Positions 8,652 to 17,234 of a DNA stretch of 64,000 nucleotides are shown here, piece after piece. Origin of the DNA: Saccharibacillus deserti (GTDB lineage Bacteria; Bacillota; Bacilli; Paenibacillales; Paenibacillaceae); NCBI RefSeq assembly GCF_013618475.1, contig NZ_JABJVN010000005.1:272001-336000 (forward strand). Direction: 5' to 3'. Position 1 is the stretch's first letter. Every line of letters begins with the position of its first letter. The notes under the pieces are model-generated. The model was not told where the DNA came from, searched no databases, and was given only the letters and a program-made list of their open reading frames with translations. Made by a program: the position numbers and the translations under genes.

Positions 8652-8693
8652 CGGCAATGGGTACCGCGTTTCTTGCGGCATAAGCAGCCCGTT

Positions 8694-9884
8694 TTATTTC
8701 TCCGGTACGCTGACCTGTGCGGAACCGTAGGTTTCGAACCAGCCTTTGATCGTATCGAAATCTTCCGAGAACGAGAGCGAGAGCAGCAGCATGAGCCGCG
8801 CGTGAGCCGCGTTCAGGTTATCGCCGGCAATGATATTTTCGCCGCCGGAATAGCTGCTGCCCGAGCCCGTGCGGGTCGTGGATACGAAGATCGTATCGTG
8901 ATCCTTGATGGCCGCCGTCCGTTCGGCGCCCATCGCCCGGGAAATGCCGCCGGCTCCGGTTCCTGCCGTTACGATGCCGTCCGCCCCATTGGCGACAAAG
9001 GCCGCGATGGCGCCTGCGCCCGCATCCTGGTACGAGTAGGCAATTTCGACTTTGGCAAGATTCGGTTTGGCGATCTTCGACAGATCGAACGGCGTGTTCC
9101 AATCCGCTGCGCCCAGCAGGGCGCGGGACGGTGCCCGGTAGATACGAACGCCGGCTTCGTCGATATAGCCGAGCGCGCCCAATTCGGGCGTGACGAACGT
9201 ATCGGTGCGGTAGGCGTTGGATTTCGTCACTTCGCGTGCGGCGTGGAATTCGTCGTTCAGCATCAGTACCGTGCCGAAATACTTCGTCTTGCCGCTCGCG
9301 GCCAGCTTGATGGCGTTATACAGGTTGGCCTGCGCGTCGCTGCCGATTACGGTCCAGGGACGCATCGATCCGGTGACCACGACCGGCTTCGAACTGCGGA
9401 CGGTCAGGTCGAGGAAATAGGCGATCTCTTCCATCGTGTCCGTACCGCTGGTCACGACAACCGCGTCCTGCGTCTTCAGCGCTTGATCCACACGGAGAGA
9501 AAGATCGTACAAATCGGCGATGCTGTAAGCGCTGGAGCCCGAGTTGCCGAACTGGTATGTACTGACCTGCGCGATTTTCTCTTTGTCCGGAAGTTCGGCT
9601 ACCATGTCCGCGATCAGCAGCGTGCCGGCCCGATAGTTGGCGAAGCTTGTGGCGTCGGCGGATTGGCCTGCGATCGTTCCGCCCGTGGCGATGACTTCGA
9701 CTTTGGGCAGGGCTTTGACGGCCGGCGCGGCAGCCGACCCTGCCGGAGCCGGCGTGCTGGAGACGACCGTGCCCGTCACTTCCGCCGCGGAGGCGCCGGG
9801 AAGGCGAACGATCGGCGCTGCGGCTGCAGCGGTAACACCAAGGGCAAGAACGGCTTTCATAACCTTCATAGACATCGTGGACAT
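8694..9884 (-). CDS. Secreted type II L-asparaginase (AnsB/AnsZ type)
   Basis: The 396-aa product has a signal peptide (residues ~1-34, cleavage near ASA-AE), an Ala/Pro-rich linker (35-58), and an asparaginase/glutaminase domain. Both catalytic threonine motifs are present: ATGGTIAG near residue 67 and TSGTDTMEE near 145, plus the TGSMRP and VEIAYSY segments of type II enzymes. It should hydrolyse asparagine to aspartate and ammonia outside the membrane, a nitrogen-scavenging role. The upstream region contains a perfect GlnR/TnrA box, as expected for a nitrogen-controlled asparaginase such as B. subtilis AnsZ. It is monocistronic, closed by a strong terminator. Confidence 0.92.
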   Translation of the reverse strand: MSTMSMKVMKAVLALGVTAAAAAPIVRLPGASAAEVTGTVVSSTPAPAGSAAAPAVKALPKVEVIATGGTIAGQSADATSFANYRAGTLLIADMVAELPDKEKIAQVSTYQFGNSGSSAYSIADLYDLSLRVDQALKTQDAVVVTSGTDTMEEIAYFLDLTVRSSKPVVVTGSMRPWTVIGSDAQANLYNAIKLAASGKTKYFGTVLMLNDEFHAAREVTKSNAYRTDTFVTPELGALGYIDEAGVRIYRAPSRALLGAADWNTPFDLSKIAKPNLAKVEIAYSYQDAGAGAIAAFVANGADGIVTAGTGAGGISRAMGAERTAAIKDHDTIFVSTTRTGSGSSYSGGENIIAGDNLNAAHARLMLLLSLSFSEDFDTIKGWFETYGSAQVSVPEK

Positions 9885-9966
9885 GGAACTCCTCCTCGTA
9901 GGCGAATGGTGGGAAGGAAGAAAAGGTGACCCAACTTGCTTCCCGATGTCTATAAATATAAGTCCA

Positions 9967-9983
9967 TGTAATGTTATTTAACA
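9967..9983 (-). promoter_or_regulatory. GlnR/TnrA-type box
   Basis: TGTAATGTTATTTAACA fits the TGTNA-N7-TNACA consensus at every defined position. It lies 83 bases upstream of the asparaginase start and just upstream of an AT-rich TATATTTATA stretch (9951-9960) that could hold the -10. Close placement to the -35 zone would fit repression by GlnR; activation by a TnrA-like factor is the alternative. Confidence 0.6.
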
Positions 9984-10073
9984 AAGTCGGTATTCAGTTA
10001 ATAAAACGCTTTATTCGACTTATTTCGTTTATTTTCGTCTTTTAACTCGCTTTAACGGAGTGAGTCGTTTAGT

Positions 10074-10173
10074 TTCGATTTATTTTCATTCAATAAAATC
10101 GATAATAAACCTTTACATATGTCAGTTAATATGACTCATTAAGAAAAAGATAAAAAGATGAAAATAAATCGAA
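10074..10173. repeat. 16-bp inverted repeat pair in AT-rich intergenic DNA
   Basis: TTCGATTTATTTTCAT at 10074-10089 is repeated as its exact reverse complement at 10158-10173. The surrounding 350-base gap (9885-10235) is very AT-rich, contains related TTTATTTTCG motifs near 10028-10038, a TCAGTTAATA direct repeat (9994-10003 and 10122-10131), and no gene I can support. Confidence 0.6.
10120..10136 (-). promoter_or_regulatory. Second, imperfect GlnR/TnrA-type box
   Basis: TGTCAGTTAATATGACT matches TGTNA-N7-TNACA at nine of ten defined positions (last base T instead of A). It is 153 bases from the perfect box, an arrangement compatible with cooperative binding, though chance is possible in AT-rich DNA. 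Confidence 0.35.
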
Positions 10174-10235
10174 CCGGAAAATGAATAATAATACATTAAA
10201 AAGAATTAATATCCGTAATAAACAGAGCAGCTCAT

Positions 10236-11180
10236 TTATTCCCGCAGGTCCAGTGTCCAGCTTTCGACTTCGAAACTCATGCCGTAATAAGAAACGGTTG
10301 GACGGTCGGTCTGCTTGAAGCCCCGTTTGGACAGCATTCCCTGCAGGCGGCGTTGATCCCGAATCGTCCAGATCAGCATCTGCTTGCTGTCTGTCCCGTT
10401 GGCAAAGCGTATTGCTTGATCCAGCAGGCTGCCTCCGATGCCAAGCCCTCTTCGCTTGGGTTCAACCATAAGCAGTTTGATATGAAGCCGGTCTTGGTCC
10501 AACTGTTCCAGTACGATCGAACCGACGCTTTCTCCGTTCATTTCCGCGATCCAGCAGTGCGCCTGCCGTAAATCGGTGATTTCGAACAGAAGAGCGGCCG
10601 TATCGGTCAAAGCTTGGCGGAATTCGCCTGCCGAACCGAAGGTTTGTTCAAACAGCGCTTCATATCCGCGTGCAATCCGTTCCGCGTCGGACGGTTCGGC
10701 TTCCCGCAAAAAGTACCGGCTGTCCGCGATGCGGTTCCCGCGCGAGTCGTTGATTTCGTTGATGACGTGGATCGCGTCCATCAATCTGGACTGGTCGCAT
10801 TCGGTCAGTCCCGCCAGATACTCGGCAATATCGTCGTCGACTCTGCGGTTCAGCAGCCCGGCAATCCTTTTGCCGCCAGGGGTGAGCTTCAGCACGCGTC
10901 TTCGTCCGTCCCGCTTGCTGCGCGGACGTTCGATGACGCCTCCCGTTTCCAGCCTGCCGAGCAGGCGGCTCAGATAACCGGGATCCAGCCCCAGGTCACG
11001 GCTCAAGTCTGTGGCGGTCAATGAGGTCCGGCGCGAAATTTCCAGAATGATCCGCGACTCCGTCAGCGAGTAGGAGCTGTGCAGCAGGCGTTCTCGCAGC
11101 ACGCCGGCCTGCATGATATCGCTGTAGTTGAAATCGCGAATCGTCCGGATTCTTTTTTTCCAGATCAAAGGTTCCGGCAT
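10236..11180 (-). CDS. MarR-family regulator fused to GNAT acetyltransferase
   Basis: The 314-aa product starts at ATG 11180 with AAAGGAAG 8 bases upstream; a TTG at 11207 is in frame but has no binding site. Residues ~20-140 form a MarR winged helix (SLTATDLSRDLGLDPGYLSR recognition region, then a wing with SKRDGRRRVLKLT). Residues ~160-310 form a GNAT fold with the acetyl-CoA motif RRGLGIGGSLL. MarR-GNAT fusions are a known bacterial architecture; the substrate is unknown. It is divergent from the sugar operon, with repeated CGAAAATTTG motifs between them that may be its operators. Confidence 0.88.
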   Translation of the reverse strand: MPEPLIWKKRIRTIRDFNYSDIMQAGVLRERLLHSSYSLTESRIILEISRRTSLTATDLSRDLGLDPGYLSRLLGRLETGGVIERPRSKRDGRRRVLKLTPGGKRIAGLLNRRVDDDIAEYLAGLTECDQSRLMDAIHVINEINDSRGNRIADSRYFLREAEPSDAERIARGYEALFEQTFGSAGEFRQALTDTAALLFEITDLRQAHCWIAEMNGESVGSIVLEQLDQDRLHIKLLMVEPKRRGLGIGGSLLDQAIRFANGTDSKQMLIWTIRDQRRLQGMLSKRGFKQTDRPTVSYYGMSFEVESWTLDLRE

Positions 11181-11299
11181 CGTGCACTTCCTTTCCCGGC
11201 TTCGCAAAACCGGTTGTTGATAGTTGGAGTAGAAGGAAGAAGGCGAAAGGCTCTTTTTCGATTATACCAAGAAAGAGAGCCGGGAATGAAGCTTGCGGG

Positions 11300-11363
11300 T
11301 ATCCGAAAATTTGAGACTGGGTATCAAATTTTCGAATTAGTACTTATCCGAAAATTTGAGACT
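11300..11363. repeat. Three CGAAAATTTG operator-like repeats between divergent genes
   Basis: TATCCGAAAATTTGAGACT occurs identically at 11300-11318 and 11345-11363. Between them CAAATTTTCG at 11325-11334 is the inverted core. Core centres are 21 and 24 bases apart, about two helical turns. The array sits upstream of the sugar-transport operon promoter and 120 bases from the MarR-GNAT start. Confidence 0.65.
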
Positions 11364-11383
11364 CTAATCCAAAATATGGAGCC

Positions 11384-11412
11384 TTACCGGAACGAAGAAG
11401 GGGAGCTACAAT
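11384..11412 (+). promoter_or_regulatory. Candidate promoter of the sugar ABC operon
   Basis: TACAAT at 11407-11412 is a good -10, with TTACCG 17 bases upstream as a poor -35. A weak -35 would fit dependence on an activator, for example the YesN-like regulator encoded downstream. Confidence 0.4.
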
Positions 11413-11423
11413 AAATTCAGAGA

Positions 11424-11437
11424 TGTAAGCGATTGCA
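11424..11437 (+). promoter_or_regulatory. Probable cre (CcpA) site
   Basis: TGTAAGCGATTGCA matches the cre consensus TGWAARCGYTWNCW at 13 of 14 positions. It overlaps the first transcribed bases downstream of the -10 at 11407, where CcpA binding would repress carbohydrate genes. Confidence 0.55.
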
Positions 11438-11472
11438 AATACAGGAACCGCAGGGTTGAAAGGGGCGGAAAG

Positions 11473-12438
11473 ATGGAGAGAAAAATAGCGGCGGGCGCTT
11501 CGGAGCTGCCGTCCGACCGGGAAGGAAGATCGCGCAGATGGTGGAGAAGACTGCTGCAGCAGCGGCATCTGCAGACGATGGCGCTGCTTGGCGTCGCCTG
11601 GATGTTCATCTTCAATTATATTCCGATGTACGGCATCATCATTGCGTTCAAGGAATACAACATCGTCGACAGTATCGCCAATTCGCCTTGGGTCGGACTG
11701 GATCATTTCAGGGAATTTTTGCAGGACGACGAACTTGGCGGAGTGATCCGCAACACGCTGGGAATCAGCTTGATCAAGCTGTTGATCGGTTTTCCGCTGC
11801 CGATCGTGTTCGCCTTGTTTCTGAATGAACTTCGTTCGGTCCGCTTCAAGAAAACGGTGCAGACGATTTCGTATCTGCCGCACTTTCTGTCTTGGGTTAT
11901 CCTCGGGGGCATCCTGGCAACCTGGCTTGCCGATGTCGGCATCATCAACAATATATTGATGGCCCTCGGGCTGATCAGCGAGCCGATCTCGTATCTGGCG
12001 GAGCCGAAATATTTCTGGGGGATCGTCATCACCTCGGATATCTGGAAAGAGCTCGGATGGTCGGCGATCATTTACCTGGCGGCCATGGCAAGCGTATCGC
12101 CGGAGCAGTACGAAGCGGCGACGATGGACGGAGCCGGACGGTTCCAGAAAATGTTCTACGTCACGCTGCCGAATATTCGTCCGACGATCGCGATCCTGTT
12201 CATCCTGGCGGTCAGCGGCGTCCTGAATTCCAATTTCGACCAGATTCTCGTGCTGCGCAACTCCCTGAACGAGAGCGCCAGCAACGTGATCGATATTTAC
12301 GTCTACCAAACAGGGATTCAGCAGGGACGCTTCTCCTATTCGACCGCGGTCGGCCTGCTCAAGTCGGTGATCGCGCTGGTTCTGCTGCTGGTTGCCAACG
12401 GCGTGACCAAGAAATTGAACAACACTTCGCTTTTCTAG
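11473..12438 (+). CDS. Carbohydrate ABC transporter permease, LplB type
   Basis: A 321-aa inner-membrane protein with about six transmembrane helices. The EAA loop that docks the ATPase is clear: EAATMDGAGRFQKMFYVTLP near residues 214-235. N-terminal segment MFIFNYIPMYGIIIAFKEY is typical of the LplB/YteP family, which imports oligosaccharides such as pectin or mannan fragments. It is first in an operon with a second permease and a binding protein; no ATPase gene is present, so a shared MsmX/UgpC-type ATPase elsewhere is inferred. Substrate unknown. Confidence 0.9.
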   Translation: MERKIAAGASELPSDREGRSRRWWRRLLQQRHLQTMALLGVAWMFIFNYIPMYGIIIAFKEYNIVDSIANSPWVGLDHFREFLQDDELGGVIRNTLGISLIKLLIGFPLPIVFALFLNELRSVRFKKTVQTISYLPHFLSWVILGGILATWLADVGIINNILMALGLISEPISYLAEPKYFWGIVITSDIWKELGWSAIIYLAAMASVSPEQYEAATMDGAGRFQKMFYVTLPNIRPTIAILFILAVSGVLNSNFDQILVLRNSLNESASNVIDIYVYQTGIQQGRFSYSTAVGLLKSVIALVLLLVANGVTKKLNNTSLF

Positions 12439-12462
12439 CCAAATGGAAGGAGGAACCGGTGC

Positions 12463-13350
12463 ATGTTGATGTTAAAACGCAAAACGAGAGGCGAAGCGAT
12501 ATTCGATTTTCTGAATGCTTTGGGCATGGCGCTCATCTGCTTCGTTACGATCTACCCGATCTGGTACGTGCTGGTCAATTCGTTCAACGACGGTACGGAT
12601 GCGATGCGCGGCGGCATTTACTGGTGGCCGAGACAATTCAGCCTGGATAATTTCGGCGCCGTTTTTCGCAGCGAAGGCATTATGATGGCGATGGGCGTGA
12701 CGGTCGCGAAGACGCTGGTCGGCACGGTCGCCCACGTTTTTTTCACCGCGATGGTCGCTTACGCCTTCTCCCGCAGAGGGCTGATCGGAGGCAAGATTTA
12801 TATCCTGATCGGCACGGTGACGCTGTTCTTCGGAGGCGGACTCATTCCGACCTATCTGCTGATCCGGGATCTGCATCTGCTGGATAATTTCCTGGTCTAT
12901 ATCATTCCCGTATTGTTCAGTTTCTTCGACCTCATCATCTTCATGACGTTCTTCCGGGAAATTCCCGAAGGACTCGAGGAAGCGGCGAGAATCGACGGAG
13001 CGAACGACTGGTCGATCTTCCTGCGAATCGTGCTGCCGGTCTCGATGCCGGTACTCGCGACGATCGCGCTGTTCCACGGCGTTTATCAATGGAACGATTA
13101 TTTTACCGGCATGATCTACATCAACAATACGGATTTGCAGCCGATCCAGACGTATCTGTACCGGGTCGTGGCGGAATCCAGTTCGAATCAGATGATGGCG
13201 GCGGTACCGGGAGGCGTTACGCGTTCCGTCACTTCGCAGTCGATCAAGCTGGCGACGATGGTCGTGACCACCGCACCGATCGTATTCGTGTATCCGTTCC
13301 TGCAGAAATATTTTGTCAAAGGCATGATGATCGGCTCGATCAAAGGCTGA
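12463..13350 (+). CDS. Carbohydrate ABC transporter permease, YtcP type
   Basis: The 295-aa partner permease follows 24 bases after the first, with AAGGAGG ahead of ATG 12463. It has six predicted helices and an EAA motif, EEAARIDGANDWSIFLRIVLP, near residue 183. N-terminal AIFDFLNALGMALICFVTIYPIWYVLVNSFND is typical of the YtcP/LplC (MalG-like) family. It forms the heteromeric channel with the LplB-type permease. Confidence 0.9.
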   Translation: MLMLKRKTRGEAIFDFLNALGMALICFVTIYPIWYVLVNSFNDGTDAMRGGIYWWPRQFSLDNFGAVFRSEGIMMAMGVTVAKTLVGTVAHVFFTAMVAYAFSRRGLIGGKIYILIGTVTLFFGGGLIPTYLLIRDLHLLDNFLVYIIPVLFSFFDLIIFMTFFREIPEGLEEAARIDGANDWSIFLRIVLPVSMPVLATIALFHGVYQWNDYFTGMIYINNTDLQPIQTYLYRVVAESSSNQMMAAVPGGVTRSVTSQSIKLATMVVTTAPIVFVYPFLQKYFVKGMMIGSIKG

Positions 13351-13489
13351 GGCCTACGGCCGAAAGGTTTGGACGATCCGCTTCGGTTTACCGGCAGAGG
13401 TTTCACGTTTCATTTGACATACAGCCGCTGTAAGGCGGAGGGCAGCAGCGGTACATCGTTCTTCCATCACACAGAAAAGGGGTACGCAC

Positions 13490-15145
13490 ATGAAAAAAAG
13501 AGGAAAAAAATTCTCGATCCTGCTCGCGGCGATGCTGATGATCTTCAGCACGGCCTGCTCGTCCGGAGGGGACAGCAAAGAAGCAGCGAAAAAAGAAGAA
13601 GCCGCGCAGGCGGCGGTCGATCCGAGCCAACCGGCCTGGAAAAACGATACTTCGCCGATTACGTTCGACTGGTATATCAACTTTGCCTGGTACACGGGAA
13701 CGGATTGGGGCAAAGACCTGACCAGCCAGTATGTGACCAAAAAGACCGGCGCCAGCATCAACTTTATCGTACCGGCCGGCAACGAAGCCGAGAAGATGAA
13801 TACCATGATCGCTTCCGGCAAGCTGCCCGACTTCGTCACGATCGCCTGGAGCGACGACGCGGTCAAGAAGATGATCGAAGGCAAGCTGGTGCTGCCGCTG
13901 AACGAACTGGCGGACAAGTACGATCCGTTTTTCGTCTCGAACGTCGCCGATCCGGCCAAACTATCCTGGTACACCCAGGAAGACGGCAACGTGTACGGGT
14001 ATCCGAACGCTTCGTCTTCGCCGGCCGACTTTGAGAAATACGGCGAGAACTACGTCTCCAACCAGGTCTTCGTCGTGCGCAAAGACATGTACGAAGCGAT
14101 CGGCAAACCGGACATGAGCACCCCGGAAGGCTTCCTGGCCGGACTCCAGGCCGCCAAAGAAAAGTTCCCGGACGTCAACGGGCAGCCGATGATCCCGATC
14201 GGTCTGCACGAGTTCACCGACAACGGCAACTATTCGCTCGAAGGTTATCTGCAGAACTTCCTGGCGATTCCGCAGCAAAAAGACGGCAAGCTGTACGACC
14301 GCCAGACCGACCCGGAATATGTGCGCTGGCTCAAGACATTCCGTCAGGCGAACGAGAACGGACTGCTCGCCAAAGACATTTTTATCGACAAACGGGCTCA
14401 AATGGAAGAAAAAATCGCGCAGGGCCGTTACTTCGCCATGATGTATCAGCGCAGCGATTTTACGAATCCGCAGAACGCGCTGTTCGCGAACGATCCGAAC
14501 TCCGTATACATGGCGGTAGAAGGTCCTTCGAACGCCGCTTCCGACGAACCGACGCTGTCGGGTCCCGGCATCTCCGGTTGGACACTGACCCTGATCTCCA
14601 AAGACGTCAAGGATAAAGCGCGCGCAATCGCCTTCCTGGAATACCTGACAAGCGAAGAAGGCCAGCGCGACTTGTATATGGGCGAAGAAGGCGTGACGTA
14701 CGAGATGGAAGGCGACAAGCCGGTATTCAAACCGGAAGTGCTGAACATGCTCAATACCGACCGTGCGGCATTCGATACGAAATACGGCGCTTCGCACAAA
14801 TACTGGATGATGATGGACACGAACGTCACCGACCAGTGGGCACCGGCTCCGGTCGAGCCTTTCAAACAAATGATGGACTGGACGCGCGGCAAGACGGTCA
14901 GCGCCTCCGAATTCGATCAGATCAACCCAACGGGCAACTCCAAGGAAGGGATCGCCAACACGAAGCTTGGACAGCTGTGGGGCAAGACCCTGCCGAAGCT
15001 GCTGCTCGCTTCTTCCGAAGCGGAGTTCGACCAACTGTGGAACGATTATCAGGAAAAACGCAAATCGACGGGACTTGCGGAAGTCCAAGCGTATCAACAA
15101 ACGGAATACGAGAAAAATATCGAGAAGCTGGGCGGAACCCAGTAA
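13490..15145 (+). CDS. Sugar-binding lipoprotein of ABC transporter, LplA/YtcQ type
   Basis: The 551-aa product begins with a lipoprotein signal ending STAC-SSGG (lipidated Cys ~23), then a Lys/Glu/Ala-rich linker and a large family 1 extracellular solute-binding domain. Length and the N-terminal pattern ITFDWYINFAWYTG match LplA/YtcQ-type binding proteins that capture oligosaccharides on the outer face of the membrane. It lies 139 bases after the second permease and has its own strong ribosome binding site. A GC-rich hairpin follows at 15205. Confidence 0.9.
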   Translation: MKKRGKKFSILLAAMLMIFSTACSSGGDSKEAAKKEEAAQAAVDPSQPAWKNDTSPITFDWYINFAWYTGTDWGKDLTSQYVTKKTGASINFIVPAGNEAEKMNTMIASGKLPDFVTIAWSDDAVKKMIEGKLVLPLNELADKYDPFFVSNVADPAKLSWYTQEDGNVYGYPNASSSPADFEKYGENYVSNQVFVVRKDMYEAIGKPDMSTPEGFLAGLQAAKEKFPDVNGQPMIPIGLHEFTDNGNYSLEGYLQNFLAIPQQKDGKLYDRQTDPEYVRWLKTFRQANENGLLAKDIFIDKRAQMEEKIAQGRYFAMMYQRSDFTNPQNALFANDPNSVYMAVEGPSNAASDEPTLSGPGISGWTLTLISKDVKDKARAIAFLEYLTSEEGQRDLYMGEEGVTYEMEGDKPVFKPEVLNMLNTDRAAFDTKYGASHKYWMMMDTNVTDQWAPAPVEPFKQMMDWTRGKTVSASEFDQINPTGNSKEGIANTKLGQLWGKTLPKLLLASSEAEFDQLWNDYQEKRKSTGLAEVQAYQQTEYEKNIEKLGGTQ

Positions 15146-15204
15146 CCGTTATTCGTCTGGATAAGGCTGCGTCCGATCGCAGCCGCGAAATTCCCAGCGG
15201 TCCC

Positions 15205-15231
15205 AAGCCCCGGAGCAAAATGCCGGGGCTT
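15205..15231 (+). terminator. Hairpin after the binding-protein gene
   Basis: AAGCCCCGG and CCGGGGCTT form a 9-bp stem 60 bases after the stop. No U-run follows directly, so it may be a weak terminator or an mRNA-stabilising hairpin giving partial readthrough to the two-component genes. Confidence 0.45.
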
Positions 15232-15338
15232 GAGGTCCGTTTTGCGGGTTTGGGTCTTGTCGCTGGCAGCGCGTCTTTATATGATAGAAAGGCTTGATCG
15301 CGGCATGCGCCGCGCGAACCGGGACGGGAGGGGAACCG

Positions 15339-17234
15339 ATGCGACGAAAAGGCAGGGACGCGGGCGCCGCGGTTCTTCGCTGGCTGCAAACGAGGTCGCT
15401 GCAGAGCCGGCTGGTAACCGCTTACGCGCTGCTCATTTTGATTCCGAGCACGCTGCTGTCGACGTATTTGTACGAAGATATCCAGCAGAGTTATGTCGAA
15501 GACGCCCGGCTCAAAAGCGAGTACTTGATGCAGAGCGAGAAGCAGGTGATCGTCAACCAGATCGAAACGATGGAACGGGCGGCCCAGCTTCCCCTGTCCG
15601 ACCAGGATGTGAGGCGTTATCTCACCGAGCAGGTCGATCCGACGGCGGCCGAACTGGTCGATTTCAACAATACGGCCTACGCCAATCTGGCCCGGATCCA
15701 GATCAACAACCCCGCGCTGCTGCATCTTCGATTGTATACGGCCAATGAACGCAATTACGAGATTTGGCCGATTATTTTCCGGGAGAGCCGTGTCCGCAAG
15801 CAGCCCTGGTTTAAGCTGACGCAGGGGCTTGGCGAAAGGCAGATCTGGTATTTCCAACCGGAAGAGGCTCTGCAGGATGTAAGCGCGACGGAGGAAGATC
15901 CGCCGAAACTGTCTTTGCTGCGGGAAGTCAATCTGCCCAAAGACCAGCATATCGGCGTCGTGCAGGTGGATATGCAGCTGGACCGGTTTTCGCCGAGAAC
16001 GTTCGGGGAACTGCAGGAAGACGGATCGCAAATGCTGCTGGTCACCCGAAGCGGCGTGTACACCCGGGAATCCGAAGAAGCGCTGCCTCCGCAATCGCCG
16101 GTCATCCAGGATTCGGCGTCCAAGCTGCGTGCGCTCGGCGATCCCGGAGAAGTCCCGAATATCGCCGACGGATTTTTCCGTTATGAACAAGCCGGCAAAT
16201 CCTATCTGATGATCTATACGCCGGTAGACCGGATGGATGCCTATCTGTTGAACGCCGTATCGCTGGAAAAGGTGCTCAAAGACGTGAATCGCACGCGGGG
16301 CATGCTGATCTACGCCAATATCGGGTTCGTCCTTGTGCTGGCGCTGCTGACTTATATCATGAACTCGTTTATTCTCAAAAATCTCAAACATCTGGCCGAC
16401 GCCATGAAAAAAGTGCGAAAAGGAGAGCTTCAGCCTTCGCTTCCGATCCGGGGAGGAGGCGAGATCGGCGCACTGGCGCATCATTTCAACAAGATGACCC
16501 AGACGATCAACGAGCTGATTGCCGAAGCGGTGCGCAAGCAGGCCCTGATGAAAGAAGCCGAGCTGCGCACCTTGTACAATCAGATCGATTCGCATTTCCT
16601 GTACAATACGCTTGAAAATATCAAGATGCTGGCCGAAATCGAAGATCAACGCAAAATTTCGGACGCGCTGACCTCGCTCGGAGGCATGATGCGCTACAAC
16701 TTCAAATGGACAGGGGAATACGTCAAGCTGAAAGACGAGATGCGCCATATCGAAAACTATATCGAAGTGACCAATATCCGTTTCGACGAGCCGGTCGAAC
16801 TGAGCTGCGAGATTCCCAAACCTTTTATGGAACTGGAGATTCTCAAAATGTCGCTGCAGCCGATTGTGGAGAATGCCGTAAAGCATGCCTGGCAGGAACT
16901 CGGAGAAGGCGAACGGCGGACGTTTCGGATCGAAGCGTATGAGGCGGAAGCTTCCAGGATCGAGATCCGGATGACGGACAACGGGGACGGGCTGGATCCG
17001 CAGCGTCTGACCGAGCTGAACGAAGAGATTCGAAAGACCGGAGACGACGGGCCCGGTTCGGCCTATACGGGGGTCAAGCTCGGCGGAATCGGCCTGCGCA
17101 ACGTGCATCAGCGTATCCGGCTGTTCTACGGAGCGGAATACGGGTTGTTTTTGGAGAGCGAAAAAGGCGTTTGCACGCGCGTTGTACTGACGATTCCGAA
17201 AGTGCTGCTTACCGGAGGGGGATGGGACGAATGA
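15339..17234 (+). CDS. Two-component sensor histidine kinase, YesM family
   Basis: The 631-aa protein starts at ATG 15339 (GGAGGGG just upstream; an in-frame TTG at 15294 lacks a site). It has a transmembrane helix near residues 22-45, an extracellular sensor region of ~240 residues, a second helix near 325-345, a HAMP domain, and the LytS/YesM-type kinase core: phospho-acceptor segment QIDSHFLYNTLENI (the usual Pro before His is Ser here), N-box QPIVENAVKHAW, and G-boxes DNGDGLD and GIGLRNVHQRI. It probably senses the state of the adjacent sugar system and phosphorylates the regulator with which it overlaps by 4 bases. Confidence 0.93.
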   Translation: MRRKGRDAGAAVLRWLQTRSLQSRLVTAYALLILIPSTLLSTYLYEDIQQSYVEDARLKSEYLMQSEKQVIVNQIETMERAAQLPLSDQDVRRYLTEQVDPTAAELVDFNNTAYANLARIQINNPALLHLRLYTANERNYEIWPIIFRESRVRKQPWFKLTQGLGERQIWYFQPEEALQDVSATEEDPPKLSLLREVNLPKDQHIGVVQVDMQLDRFSPRTFGELQEDGSQMLLVTRSGVYTRESEEALPPQSPVIQDSASKLRALGDPGEVPNIADGFFRYEQAGKSYLMIYTPVDRMDAYLLNAVSLEKVLKDVNRTRGMLIYANIGFVLVLALLTYIMNSFILKNLKHLADAMKKVRKGELQPSLPIRGGGEIGALAHHFNKMTQTINELIAEAVRKQALMKEAELRTLYNQIDSHFLYNTLENIKMLAEIEDQRKISDALTSLGGMMRYNFKWTGEYVKLKDEMRHIENYIEVTNIRFDEPVELSCEIPKPFMELEILKMSLQPIVENAVKHAWQELGEGERRTFRIEAYEAEASRIEIRMTDNGDGLDPQRLTELNEEIRKTGDDGPGSAYTGVKLGGIGLRNVHQRIRLFYGAEYGLFLESEKGVCTRVVLTIPKVLLTGGGWDE

